Shown here piece after piece: positions 48,166 through 55,908 of a stretch of 64,000 nucleotides of DNA. Position numbers and translations under genes: made by a program. Position 1 is the stretch's first letter; every line of letters starts with the position of its first letter. The stretch comes from Clostridium brassicae (GTDB lineage Bacteria; Bacillota; Clostridia; Clostridiales; Clostridiaceae), in the NCBI RefSeq assembly GCF_026738875.1, contig NZ_JAPQFJ010000003.1:124001-188000 (forward strand). Reading direction: 5' to 3'. The notes below the pieces were generated by a model. It was given only the letters and a program-made list of their open reading frames with translations, ran no database searches and was not told the origin of the DNA.

Positions 48166-48256
48166 TTTTAATTCCTTCCTCCATTTTTTCTATTTCTTCA
48201 ATGTTAAAGTAAACAATCTTTCCGTTAATTTTTACTAGCAGAACACCATTTTCCAT
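48107..48256 (-). CDS. 49-residue protein overlapping the recombinase gene
   Basis: The frame starts at ATG 48256 behind GGAGGG and ends 59 bases inside the recombinase gene in another frame. The product begins MENGVLLVKINGKIVYF, a small beta-hairpin-like start, and ends in a polar tail. The recombinase ribosome site lies inside this gene, so translation is coupled. I do not recognise the family; a recombinase cofactor is possible. Confidence 0.7.
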   Translation of the reverse strand: MENGVLLVKINGKIVYFNIEEIEKMEEGIKSGQDKNSDLQQKVTTTRGE

Positions 48257-48271
48257 TAAAATCCCTCCATG

Positions 48272-48649
48272 TTAATCATCGTTTTTGTTTAGTAATTTTT
48301 CCATTTTTTCTAGTGTCTTAATTTTATCGCACATTTGTTCGTATGTCAATCCATTTGGAAAAACATGCTTGTCAAGAAATATCTCATACAACATCCCGTT
48401 TTCTCTAAAAGAATTTACTATTACATCGTCAGCATTTTCAAGCTGTTGTTCCCCCAATAGCCAACTAATAGGCACTTTTAAAGCTTTTGCTATTTGAGCA
48501 GTTCTTTCCATGCTTGGTAAGCTTTTTCCTGTCTCAATATCACTAAGAAAAGTAGCTGACACGCCACATTCTGCACCTAATTCTCTTAATGTTAGCCTTA
48601 AGTTTTTTCTTCTTGATTTAATTCTTTCTCCTATACCTTGTATACTCAT
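48272..48649 (-). CDS. XRE-family phage repressor (CI-like)
   Basis: The 125-residue protein has an N-terminal helix-turn-helix (LRELGAECGVSATFLSDIETG) and a C-terminal helical dimerisation part. There is no LexA/CI-type peptidase domain. It faces away from the early operon, across a control region with paired dyad motifs, so it is the likely lysogeny repressor. The ribosome site is TTAGGAG. Confidence 0.88.
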   Translation of the reverse strand: MSIQGIGERIKSRRKNLRLTLRELGAECGVSATFLSDIETGKSLPSMERTAQIAKALKVPISWLLGEQQLENADDVIVNSFRENGMLYEIFLDKHVFPNGLTYEQMCDKIKTLEKMEKLLNKNDD

Positions 48650-48893
48650 TATTTTCTACAACTCCTAACATTTTTTTATATCCAATTAATTATTTAAATT
48701 AATCATTAATTTATGTAGTTAGTATTTTAGACATCACTTGAAAAAAATATTCATTACTAACTTACAAATTCGATTATAGCATAACTATTTTATAAACCAT
48801 ACCCGTAAAAACAAGCAAAATATCTTAATTAAATGGATTATGGTTGTATTTTGTTCAAATGGTCTTTTTTGTGCATTATTAGTTAATTATACG

Positions 48894-48914
48894 CTTATAC
48901 GGTAATTGATAAAA
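48894..48914 (+). promoter_or_regulatory. Dispersed prophage motif, copy 1
   Basis: The core TTATACGGTAATT matches the motif at most positions. It abuts the -35 box of the rightward early promoter. Confidence 0.6.
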
Positions 48915-48934
48915 TTTAACCTATACCGTACAAT
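48906..48934 (+). promoter_or_regulatory. Rightward early promoter
   Basis: TTGATA (48906-48911) and TACAAT (48929-48934) have 17-base spacing. Motif copies 1 and 2 cover its two ends, so a protein bound there would shut it off. Confidence 0.65.
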
Positions 48935-48937
48935 ATA
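48917..48937 (-). promoter_or_regulatory. Dispersed prophage motif, copy 2 (inverted)
   Basis: On the minus strand the core reads TTGTACGGTATAGGTTAAA. It covers the -10 box of the early promoter and points to the repressor gene. Confidence 0.7.
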
Positions 48938-49058
48938 ATTACAAACTAAGTTAATAACTTCCAACAATTCTTAAAAATAAATCATTTCAATTTTTACATT
49001 ATACAAAAGACAACCTACTGCATATCATAGTAGTATTAGGATATAAGGAGGGGTTAGC

Positions 49059-49208
49059 ATGAAAGTAAAAGTAATAACTTCTACAGATAATAAGAATCTC
49101 AATATCGAATTTACAAAAATATTGTTCGATATAGCTTTACAAAATGTAAAAGAAAGGAGATTTCATAATGGAAAAGACAATGAATGTTTACAAAGGAATT
49201 TTAAGTAA
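49059..49208 (+). CDS. Small early phage protein (49 residues)
   Basis: ATG 49059 follows AAGGAGGGG. The product begins MKVKVITSTDNKNLNIEF and ends after overlapping the next gene by 41 bases. I do not recognise it. As the first gene of the early operon it could be a regulator or host-takeover peptide. Confidence 0.7.
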   Translation: MKVKVITSTDNKNLNIEFTKILFDIALQNVKERRFHNGKDNECLQRNFK

Positions 49209-49383
49209 TAAAGGTAAGGTGTTTTATGGTGACGATGAAGCTTTTGATTATGCAATGTCAGAGTGTGCTATACAATTAAATTCATGTTTTCAAGAAGATA
49301 TACCAGCGTGTAAGGATTTTAAAGAAATGTTTTTAGAATGGTTTTATTCCGACAATTGGGTGGTCGATAAATATGAATGTTAA
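49168..49383 (+). CDS. Small early phage protein (71 residues)
   Basis: This acidic 71-residue product contains two cysteines and an aromatic-rich C-terminus (LEWFYSDNWVVDKYEC). Its ATG follows AAAGGAG and it overlaps genes on both sides, typical of compact phage early operons. No family is recognised. Confidence 0.7.
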   Translation: MEKTMNVYKGILSNKGKVFYGDDEAFDYAMSECAIQLNSCFQEDIPACKDFKEMFLEWFYSDNWVVDKYEC

Positions 49384-49573
49384 AAACATCACTAAATACA
49401 AACTAAAATTTTACATTAATCAACTAGAAGATTTTAATAATATACTTGAAAAAAGAGGTAAAAGTTTCAACGCTGATGAAAGAGAATATTTCGCACATAA
49501 GATAGTAAGTATAAATAAAAATATAGAGTATTATACAGAAATATTGAATATTATGGAGGTTGGAAATGAGTAA
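49373..49573 (+). CDS. Small early phage protein (66 residues)
   Basis: This mostly helical, lysine- and asparagine-rich 66-residue product starts with overlap into the previous gene and itself overlaps the annealing-protein gene. No family is recognised. Confidence 0.65.
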   Translation: MNVKNITKYKLKFYINQLEDFNNILEKRGKSFNADEREYFAHKIVSINKNIEYYTEILNIMEVGNE

Positions 49574-50201
49574 TATGGATTTATATAACAAAGTAAGAGA
49601 AGTACCGCAAAATGCTCAAAAGTCAATACCAGCTGGAAGACTTAAAGGTATGACAGATATTAACCCAATGTGGCGTATACAAACGTTAACAGAACAATTT
49701 GGAATGTGTGGTATTGGTTGGTCTTATGAAATAACTAATCAGTGGATTGAGGAAGGTGCAAATTGTGAAAGAATAGCATTTACTAATATTAATTTATATG
49801 TAAAAGTAGGAGAAAATTGGTCAAAAGCTATACCTGGCACTGGCGGAAGTAGTTTTATTAGTAAGGAAAGAAGTGGACTATACACATCAGATGAATGTTT
49901 TAAAATGTCGCTTACAGATGCAATAAGCGTTGCATGTAAATCGTTAGGAGTTGGAGCAGATATATACTGGCAAGCTGGTAAAAGTAAATATACTAATCCT
50001 AATACAGAGCAATCAAGTCCCCAATCACAAACAATTAGTGAAGCACAACAAAAAAGAATATTTGCAATAGCTAAAAACAACACAAAATTGGTTAAAGATG
50101 TTTTATCATCAAAAGGATATACTAGCACATCTCACATATTAAAGGGGAAAGTATATAACGATATATGCGCAGAAATCGAAAGTAAGGTTAAGGAGGTATA
50201 A
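49560..50201 (+). CDS. Rad52-like single-strand annealing protein (phage recombinase)
   Basis: The 213-residue protein has the Rad52-superfamily pattern: a first strand after MWRIQTLTEQFGMCGIGWSYE (compare the FG-GWS start of Rad52 cores), a beta hairpin, then the helix LTDAISVACKSLGVGADIYW. The C-terminal part is a polar linker and a small helical domain. Such proteins pair single strands during phage replication. Start 49560 or the ATG at 49566 (MSNMDLY) are both possible. Confidence 0.72.
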   Translation: MEMSNMDLYNKVREVPQNAQKSIPAGRLKGMTDINPMWRIQTLTEQFGMCGIGWSYEITNQWIEEGANCERIAFTNINLYVKVGENWSKAIPGTGGSSFISKERSGLYTSDECFKMSLTDAISVACKSLGVGADIYWQAGKSKYTNPNTEQSSPQSQTISEAQQKRIFAIAKNNTKLVKDVLSSKGYTSTSHILKGKVYNDICAEIESKVKEV

Positions 50202-50202
50202 C

Positions 50203-50418
50203 ATGAGTATATGGGATATTAAAACAAAGATATTATTAATGACTAATAAAATTGCATTAGAGCAAGACTTTTACAAGAGAATGGATCTTATGGACCAAGT
50301 TATAACTCTTAATGACATATTAACAGAAAAGATTGCTAAACAACAAGAGAATATAAAGGCTTCTAAAAGATTAGTATTAGCTGGCAAAATCAAAAACGGG
50401 CAAGCTATTTTTTATTAA
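50203..50418 (+). CDS. Small helical phage protein (71 residues)
   Basis: The 71-residue product is nearly all helix and begins one base after the annealing-protein stop behind AAGGAGG. It may be a partner or accessory of the annealing protein, but that is only inferred from position. Confidence 0.65.
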   Translation: MSIWDIKTKILLMTNKIALEQDFYKRMDLMDQVITLNDILTEKIAKQQENIKASKRLVLAGKIKNGQAIFY

Positions 50419-50422
50419 CCGT

Positions 50423-50442
50423 CTGTACGGTATAACTTAAAA
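50423..50442 (+). promoter_or_regulatory. Dispersed prophage motif, copy 3
   Basis: CTGTACGGTATAACTTAAAA lies just before the ribosome site AAGGAGG of the next gene. Confidence 0.75.
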
Positions 50443-50454
50443 GGAGGAATAATA

Positions 50455-50769
50455 ATGTTAATTAAAACTTTACAAGGCAACAGATTAGAGGTTGATTTAG
50501 ATGAGGTTTATATCAAACCTTGTTACACAAATAATACTGTGTCAGAATATAACCTTTGCAGTAATCAAAATAATAATGAGGTTGTAATTGCTAAGTACAA
50601 AGACAGAGTTATAGCAAAGCATATGTTACACATAATGCATTTATACAGCAAATTAGACACTGAATTGGCTGTAATTAGAGAAGTAGACTTAGCACAAGAC
50701 TTATGGCTACAAGCAGAACATAGATTAAGATTGGCAAAAGAACGCTATCTTAGAAAGGAGTTTAAGTAA
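50455..50769 (+). CDS. Hypothetical phage protein (104 residues)
   Basis: The 104-residue product has an N-terminal beta region (LIKTLQGNRLEVDLDEVYIK) and a helical C-terminus. The ribosome site is strong, behind a copy of the dispersed motif. Its stop overlaps the sigma factor start (TAATG). I do not recognise a family. Confidence 0.65.
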   Translation: MLIKTLQGNRLEVDLDEVYIKPCYTNNTVSEYNLCSNQNNNEVVIAKYKDRVIAKHMLHIMHLYSKLDTELAVIREVDLAQDLWLQAEHRLRLAKERYLRKEFK

Positions 50770-51317
50770 TGCTAGATCAATACACAGGTATACTAAAAAG
50801 TTTAGCTTATAGATATAAAAAACTAGGAAAGTTTCATGGTTATACTTTGGATGATTTAATGCAAGAAGCTTACCTAGAAGCTATAAGGGCAATAAATAAC
50901 TTTGAAGATAGAGGTTGTAGCTTGTCTACTTATATATATACTAGAGTTCAAGGAAAGTTGTTAAGGCTTTTTAGGGATAACAAATATATGTTAGGAACTA
51001 GAGAGCAAAGAAGAACTGGTTCCGTTGAACCTCTTGTAAGCTTAGAATGTCCAATTGGAGAAAACACTTATATATTAGATGTGTTAGGAGATAATGGCAT
51101 AGATATAGAAAAAATCGAGTTAAAACAATCAATCTCGCATTTACCAGACAATTTGAAAGAAGTAATATCTCTAAAATATTATGGAGGATATACTCAAAAT
51201 GAAATAGCTGAAATGCTTAATACTAATCAAGTCAATATTAGTAGGAAAGAAAAAAAGGCAATTAACTTGATAAGAGAAGAAATGGGGGTAACTGTAAATG
51301 AAACAAGAACAGCTTAA
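50769..51317 (+). CDS. Phage-encoded sigma-70-family sigma factor
   Basis: The 182-residue protein has region 2 (DDLMQEAYLEAIRAINNFE then TYIYTRVQGKLLRLFRD) and region 4 (LPDNLKEVISLKYYGGYTQNE and an HTH). There is no region 3. It would redirect RNA polymerase during a phase of the phage cycle. Its ATG overlaps the upstream gene and its end overlaps the SpoIIID-like gene by 20 bases. Confidence 0.88.
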   Translation: MLDQYTGILKSLAYRYKKLGKFHGYTLDDLMQEAYLEAIRAINNFEDRGCSLSTYIYTRVQGKLLRLFRDNKYMLGTREQRRTGSVEPLVSLECPIGENTYILDVLGDNGIDIEKIELKQSISHLPDNLKEVISLKYYGGYTQNEIAEMLNTNQVNISRKEKKAINLIREEMGVTVNETRTA

Positions 51318-51561
51318 CAAATTTATAGAAAATAGAGTTTTAGAAGTAGCTAATTATATTATAGAAACGAAAGCTACTACAAGAAACGCAGCTAAGGTAT
51401 TTGGTATATCGAAGTCTACTGTACACAAATATATTACACATATATTGCCAGACGTTAATTACAGCATCTTTAAAAAAACTAATGAAGTGCTTATGTATAA
51501 CAAGTCACAAAGAAGTATTAGAGGTGGCGAAACTACAAGGCTAAAGTATCTAAAATCATAA
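51298..51561 (+). CDS. SpoIIID-like sporulation transcriptional regulator, phage-encoded
   Basis: The 87-residue protein aligns over its whole length with SpoIIID: an N-terminal helix (KFIENRVLEVANYIIETKA), the HTH FGISKSTVHKYI, then LPDVN and the C-terminal DNA-binding tail RSIRGGETTRLKY. Chromosomal SpoIIID controls mother-cell genes in sporulation. Finding it in a phage early operon, overlapping the sigma gene, suggests it reads or alters sporulation promoters; that role is inferred. Confidence 0.88.
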   Translation: MKQEQLNKFIENRVLEVANYIIETKATTRNAAKVFGISKSTVHKYITHILPDVNYSIFKKTNEVLMYNKSQRSIRGGETTRLKYLKS

Positions 51562-51564
51562 TAT

Positions 51565-51585
51565 CTTGTACGGTATATATTAAAA
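51565..51585 (+). promoter_or_regulatory. Dispersed prophage motif, copy 4
   Basis: CTTGTACGGTATATATTAAA lies in the gap between the SpoIIID-like gene and the second XRE gene. Confidence 0.75.
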
Positions 51586-51600
51586 CTAAACAAATAAATA

Positions 51601-51630
51601 TTCGATATTGGTTTACAAATATGTTATAAT
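51601..51630 (+). promoter_or_regulatory. Promoter of the second XRE gene
   Basis: TTCGAT is followed after 18 bases by the perfect -10 TATAAT (51625-51630), which has an extended TG at -14. An internal start here lets the second XRE gene be read apart from the early transcript. Confidence 0.6.
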
Positions 51631-51649
51631 AATAAGAGGAGGTGATAAT

Positions 51650-51847
51650 TTGCTTAATCTAAAAATAGCTAGAATAAGTTCTAAATTAACACAAGCGGAA
51701 TTAGGAGAAAAAATAGGTTTAACAAAAGTTGATATTAGTAGGTATGAAACTGGTAAAGTAAAACCTGGACTAGTAACTCTTTGCAAACTAGCAGATACAT
51801 TAAATGTTACAGTAGATTATCTAATAGGAAGAGAAAATAAAGAGTAA
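51650..51847 (+). CDS. Second XRE-family regulator (Cro-like)
   Basis: From TTG 51650, with AGGAGGTGAT just before, the 65-residue product is a single HTH domain (TQAELGEKIGLTKVDISRYETG) ending in DYLIGRENKE. Its small size and forward orientation fit a Cro-like or replication-timing regulator. An ATG at 51608 lies upstream of the -10 box and is unlikely. Confidence 0.85.
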   Translation: MLNLKIARISSKLTQAELGEKIGLTKVDISRYETGKVKPGLVTLCKLADTLNVTVDYLIGRENKE

Positions 51848-51885
51848 TATTAATTTTAAATATTTTATCAAAGGAGAGATCGGAG

Positions 51886-52695
51886 GTGAGATATATAATT
51901 GCACCTTTAGACTTAACAACAGAAGAATTTGAAATCTATAAATTACTATACAAGTCAATGGATTTTGAAACATATCAAGTTAAATATACTTTAAATCAAT
52001 TGGTTAGTGACAGCAACTCAATGCTTAATCTAAGTAAAGCAAAAGTAAATAGGATCATCAAAAAATTTATTTCAGAACAATTAATAATTGAAATTTATAA
52101 AGGCAATAGGGGTAAGCCAACTATTTATGAAATTACTAAAATAGATAATTTAATGAAACTTAAACAGAACGTAAGTGAAACGCAAATGAAACTTAAACGA
52201 AACGAAAGTGAAACGAATAAACCGCATAAAATCAATAGTTTGAACGCTATTGAAAAACGCAAACGAAACGTAAGTGAAACACAAATGAAACTTAAACGAA
52301 ACGTAAACAGTACACCTATCAATGATAAGGAAAAAGATAAAGATATAAATAAATATATATTTGATTATTGGAATAGTAAAAACGGAGTTGTTAAAAGTCA
52401 AGATAGTACATTTACTAAAGAAAAAGATAAAATATCTACAGCTATTAAAAAGTATGGTAAAGATATTATATTAAAAGCAATAGATAGATTAGATAAAGCA
52501 GTAACTAATCCTAATTACTATTACAATTTTAAATGGAATATATTTAAGTTTTTAAAGCAATCAAATGGAATTAGTAACTGGCTAGATGAAGGGCAACTGT
52601 GGAATGATTACAAAGTTAAAATATTAAACAATAAACAAGATGAAATTAAAGAAAAAAGAACGTCGTCTGGCGGCGCTTATAAAATACTTGAATAG
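51886..52695 (+). CDS. Phage replication initiator with internal repeats
   Basis: The 269-residue protein has an N-terminal winged helix (residues 10-85) and a linker with four 11-residue repeats (MKLKQNVSETQ-type). A C-terminal domain (IFDYWNSKNGVVKS to NGISNWLDEG) resembles DnaD/phage replication proteins. The repeats come from tandem 33-base DNA repeats, a lambda-O-like origin inside the gene. It directly precedes the helicase. Confidence 0.75.
   Translation: MRYIIAPLDLTTEEFEIYKLLYKSMDFETYQVKYTLNQLVSDSNSMLNLSKAKVNRIIKKFISEQLIIEIYKGNRGKPTIYEITKIDNLMKLKQNVSETQMKLKRNESETNKPHKINSLNAIEKRKRNVSETQMKLKRNVNSTPINDKEKDKDINKYIFDYWNSKNGVVKSQDSTFTKEKDKISTAIKKYGKDIILKAIDRLDKAVTNPNYYYNFKWNIFKFLKQSNGISNWLDEGQLWNDYKVKILNNKQDEIKEKRTSSGGAYKILE
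52153..52310 (+). repeat. Iteron-like 33-base repeats, probable replication origin
   Basis: ATGAAACTTAAAC-type units start at 52153 and 52186 (33 bases apart), with related units at about 52252 and 52285. The shared core is CGAAACGTAAGTGAAAC. An AT-rich spacer of about 35 bases separates the two pairs. The layout is like origins embedded in phage initiator genes. Confidence 0.7.
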
Positions 52696-52706
52696 GAGGT
52701 TAAATA

Positions 52707-53999
52707 ATGGATGTATTACCTTTCAATTTAGATGCAGAAGCTTCAATATTGGGATCAATTCTTATAGACAATAAGAGTATAAATAGTACACTAGATAAAA
52801 TTAATAGTGATGACTTTTATTCTAGTTCTAACAAATACATTTATGAGAGCATGTTAAAACTATATAAAAAAAAGATAGCAATAGATGAAATAACGCTATC
52901 CCAAAATATTGGAAAAGAAAATTTAAAAAGTATAGGTGGTATAACTTATATTTTAAAGTTAAAGCAAAGCACACCTAATGCAAAGCATATTAAAAACTAT
53001 ATATCTATTGTAAAAGATAGTAGCAACAAAAGAAAGTTAATTTTAGCAATGCAAGAAGCTTTACAGAACATACATGAGAAAGACACACAGGAAGTTATAA
53101 AAGATTTATCTAAAAGTTTTGTTGATGATAATACAAGCGAGAATCAAGTGTATAACATGGAGCAAATAATCGAAAGTTCGTTGAATTATATTGAGAACGC
53201 ATATAAAAACGGTGGTAAAATAGTTGGAATGTCTACTGGATTTGATATATATGATAAATATTCTAACGGAATAAAGAAACAAGAAATAAGTATAATAGCT
53301 GCAAGACCATCTATGGGTAAAACTGCCTTTTCTCTTAATGCTATACATCATTTATCACAGGAAAAGAAAGTGATGATGTTTCAGCTAGAAATGGGAGTAA
53401 ATGACATAGGTACTAGAATGTTGGCGGCGGCTGGATTTATTAATGCTTTAGATTTACAACAAGGTAAGTTGCAAGACAAAGATTGGAATAAGATTTCAAG
53501 AATAAGTGCGGAACTATCTAAAAGTAATTTTATTTTAGATACAACGGGTGGATTAAGCTGGAATCAAATAGAAGCAAGAATAAGAAAAGAAAAATTTCAA
53601 AATGGATTGGATGTTGTTTTCATAGATCATATAGGACTTATAAAAGTGCCAAACAAAAATAGGAATATAGAAATTGGAGAAATAACAACAAGTGCAAAAG
53701 CATTAGCAAAAGAGTTAGATATAGCTATAGTATTCTTATGTCAGCTTAATAGAGGTTGCGAACAACGAGCAGATAAAAGACCAATATTATCAGATTTAAG
53801 AGATAGCGGCAATATAGAACAGGATTCAGACCTAATAACATTTATATACAGGGATGAATATTACAATGCTGAAACAGAAGATCAAAATATTATGGAATTG
53901 ATAATTGCCAAAAATAGGAATGGAATGGTAGGTACTGTTAAAGTAGCTTACCTAAAAGAATGCCAATTGATAGCTAATATTGATAATATACATTCTTAA
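52707..53999 (+). CDS. DnaB-like replicative helicase
   Basis: The 430-residue protein has the N-terminal DnaB primase-binding domain (LDAEASILGSILIDN) and the RecA-type helicase. Walker A is AARPSMGKTAF, Walker B is VVFIDHIGL, and CQLNRGCEQRADKRPILSDLRDSG is the H3/H4 region. It unwinds phage DNA after loading by the initiator encoded upstream. Confidence 0.95.
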   Translation: MDVLPFNLDAEASILGSILIDNKSINSTLDKINSDDFYSSSNKYIYESMLKLYKKKIAIDEITLSQNIGKENLKSIGGITYILKLKQSTPNAKHIKNYISIVKDSSNKRKLILAMQEALQNIHEKDTQEVIKDLSKSFVDDNTSENQVYNMEQIIESSLNYIENAYKNGGKIVGMSTGFDIYDKYSNGIKKQEISIIAARPSMGKTAFSLNAIHHLSQEKKVMMFQLEMGVNDIGTRMLAAAGFINALDLQQGKLQDKDWNKISRISAELSKSNFILDTTGGLSWNQIEARIRKEKFQNGLDVVFIDHIGLIKVPNKNRNIEIGEITTSAKALAKELDIAIVFLCQLNRGCEQRADKRPILSDLRDSGNIEQDSDLITFIYRDEYYNAETEDQNIMELIIAKNRNGMVGTVKVAYLKECQLIANIDNIHS

Positions 54000-54005
54000 T
54001 GTAAC

Positions 54006-54026
54006 CTTGTACGGTATAGATTAAAA
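54006..54026 (+). promoter_or_regulatory. Dispersed prophage motif, copy 5
   Basis: CTTGTACGGTATAGATTAAA is followed within three bases by the ribosome site of the triple-HTH gene. Confidence 0.75.
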
Positions 54027-54039
54027 AGGAGGTTGTAGC

Positions 54040-54507
54040 GTGAACGGTAAAACTTCAAAATTAAAGAGTTGCTTCATAAATTGGGAAGAGTATTTCAGAT
54101 TAAAATCTTTAGGCTATTTAGACAAACAAATAGCTAGGTTTAATAATATTAGTCCTTCTACTCTATGTAGTATAAAAAAGAAAAATGGTATTAATACAAG
54201 TAATAAAAAGATAAAACCTACAGTGGATTGGCATTTATATAAAAAATTAAGAATGAAAGGTAAAACAGATAGAGAAATTTCAAAAATATTTAATATGCAT
54301 CCAAGCAACTTTTGTATTTTAAAAAAAGAAAATGGAATAGATGTTGAAAGGAATATAGGTATAACATGGAAAGAATACAAGGAATTAAAAAATAAAAACA
54401 TTCCAGATGAAAACATATCAGCACAATACAATATAAGTATATACTACTTAAATAAATTAAAGAGAGAGAATGGAGAAGATATTAAAAAGCAATCTAATAT
54501 AAGTTAA
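54040..54507 (+). CDS. Triple helix-turn-helix repeat protein
   Basis: The 155-residue protein, from GTG behind AAGGAGG, contains three similar units of about 48 residues. Each has an aromatic start (WEEYFRLKSLGYLDKQIA, WHLYKKLRMKGKTDREIS, WKEYKELKNKNIPDENIS) and ends in a KKENGI-type segment. The pattern matches a resolvase-like HTH repeated three times. It probably binds a long DNA target; the partner is unknown. Confidence 0.7.
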   Translation: MNGKTSKLKSCFINWEEYFRLKSLGYLDKQIARFNNISPSTLCSIKKKNGINTSNKKIKPTVDWHLYKKLRMKGKTDREISKIFNMHPSNFCILKKENGIDVERNIGITWKEYKELKNKNIPDENISAQYNISIYYLNKLKRENGEDIKKQSNIS

Positions 54508-54537
54508 GAAGAATAGAAAAATAATTAGGGGGTAGTT

Positions 54538-54726
54538 ATGGATATTGAAGAAAGGTTAGAATATATTACCAAAATTTACACCAGAGAAGAATTATTAAAA
54601 GAATTGTCTAACTATAAAATAGTACCAATACATGAAAGAGACTTAAATGAATTAACGAATCAAGAATTAGAATTCCAATTAAAATTATATGAATCTATGT
54701 TCGATGAAGAATTATGGGAGGTATAA
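54538..54726 (+). CDS. Small phage protein (62 residues)
   Basis: This acidic, helical 62-residue product (MDIEERLEYITKIYTREE) sits behind GGGGGTAG and overlaps the ribosome site of the dUTPase gene. No family is recognised. Confidence 0.6.
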   Translation: MDIEERLEYITKIYTREELLKELSNYKIVPIHERDLNELTNQELEFQLKLYESMFDEELWEV

Positions 54727-54728
54727 AG

Positions 54729-55229
54729 ATGATATTAAGTGAAATGTTTGAAAATCAAGAAAAATTAGACAAATATATAATGAGTAATGTTGAAGAAGAA
54801 ATTACTTTAGAAGAGTTGTATTCTAATAGAATATTAGCTGCTATGGTTGAACTTGCAGAGGTTTCAAATGCAAGTAGGTGTTTTAAGTATTGGAGTAAGA
54901 AAGAATCAGAACCAAAAGAAAGGGTATTGGATGAACTTGCTGATGTAATGCATTTTATATTAAGTATTGGAAATATGATTGCAAAAGATATAATTGAAGA
55001 ATATAATTTTAATCCTGTATGCAGTTATTCAGATACTGTAAATCAATTAATTAATTTAAATAGAATTTGTGCGTGGTTACAAGCTATAAAAGACTTGGAT
55101 TTGTATGTTAATGTAATGGAAAATTTTCTAGGGCTTGTAATATTAATGGGGTTTGAATTCAAGGATTTAGAAATAGCTTATTATAAAAAGCAGGAAGTTA
55201 ATTATCAAAGACAAAGAGAGAATTATTAG
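54729..55229 (+). CDS. Dimeric all-alpha dUTPase
   Basis: The 166-residue protein has the all-alpha NTP pyrophosphatase metal motif ELAEVSNASRCFKYW followed by LDELADVMHF (E-x2-E and E-x2-D). This is the Firmicute-phage dimeric dUTPase form. It converts dUTP to dUMP, protecting phage DNA and feeding the phage ThyX encoded downstream. ATG 54729 follows GGGAGG; an ATG at 54714 precedes that site. Confidence 0.85.
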   Translation: MILSEMFENQEKLDKYIMSNVEEEITLEELYSNRILAAMVELAEVSNASRCFKYWSKKESEPKERVLDELADVMHFILSIGNMIAKDIIEEYNFNPVCSYSDTVNQLINLNRICAWLQAIKDLDLYVNVMENFLGLVILMGFEFKDLEIAYYKKQEVNYQRQRENY

Positions 55230-55239
55230 AGGTGATATT

Positions 55240-55431
55240 TTGCATGAAATAACTATATATTTTCTGGATGGATCAAATTTAAAATTTGGTGAATGCAATG
55301 AAAAATGTGTTGAAAGTTTAGTTAAATGGCTTGACAGTGATATTAGAGAAACATTCAAAATAGATATACCAAATTTAGATATAACGAAGTGTATCAGAAA
55401 AGAATTAATAACATTTGTGGATATAAAATAA
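55240..55431 (+). CDS. Small phage protein (63 residues)
   Basis: This 63-residue product starts at TTG behind GAGGTGAT and has an N-terminal beta segment (EITIYFLDGSNLKFG). No family is recognised. Confidence 0.6.
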   Translation: MHEITIYFLDGSNLKFGECNEKCVESLVKWLDSDIRETFKIDIPNLDITKCIRKELITFVDIK

Positions 55432-55444
55432 TGGAGGTGATTTT

Positions 55445-55825
55445 ATGATTAAAAATAACAAGGAATACACATTAATAGAGGTATTACAGAATATCAAAGA
55501 GGGAGAAAAATATATAAATACCAAGGGCATATATGCTCTTAAATATATAACTATGAAAAATGGAAACTTAATATTTGGTCATAATTCATGCTATGATGAA
55601 AAATTATTTGTATGTACTGATAATGCATTTACGAAAGAAGAAAAATATAAAGAAGTCAATTTAGAAAATATGTTTAAATATTATAATGAAGGTTATAGGA
55701 TTAAATGTACAAAAGATAGAATAAGTTTCTTTTTCGATAACAAAATAAATAAAATATATAGTACATTAGAAGAAAATTTTATAGACTTAGCTATAAATGG
55801 TAAATGGTATGTTATAGAAGAATAA
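55445..55825 (+). CDS. Hypothetical phage protein (126 residues)
   Basis: The 126-residue mixed alpha/beta product begins IKNNKEYTLIEVLQNIKEGE behind GGAGGTGA. Its start resembles the next small gene, suggesting a shared fold or duplication. No function is known. Confidence 0.6.
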   Translation: MIKNNKEYTLIEVLQNIKEGEKYINTKGIYALKYITMKNGNLIFGHNSCYDEKLFVCTDNAFTKEEKYKEVNLENMFKYYNEGYRIKCTKDRISFFFDNKINKIYSTLEENFIDLAINGKWYVIEE

Positions 55826-55834
55826 CTATGTATG

Positions 55835-55855
55835 CTTGTACGATATAGATTAAAA
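55835..55855 (+). promoter_or_regulatory. Dispersed prophage motif, copy 6
   Basis: CTTGTACGATATAGATTAAA differs from most copies by A for G at the centre. It stands in the gap before the next small gene. Confidence 0.7.
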
Positions 55856-55908
55856 TAACCAATGCGCCTGGTACTAAAAATCAATACTGGGCGTGTAAGG
55901 AGGTCTTT

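Larger units (their letters stand above)
48650..49058. promoter_or_regulatory. Prophage divergent control region
   Basis: This 409-base gene-free stretch separates the repressor from the early operon. It holds two oppositely oriented copies of the dispersed motif (48894-48914 and 48917-48937) on a rightward promoter. The remainder is AT-rich with no further structure that I can support. Confidence 0.75.

Noticed and set aside
52125-52401. Two minus-strand frames over the initiator repeats
   Set aside because: Their repetitive products (SFRLSFICVSLTF) are reverse readings of the DNA repeats and there is no ribosome site.
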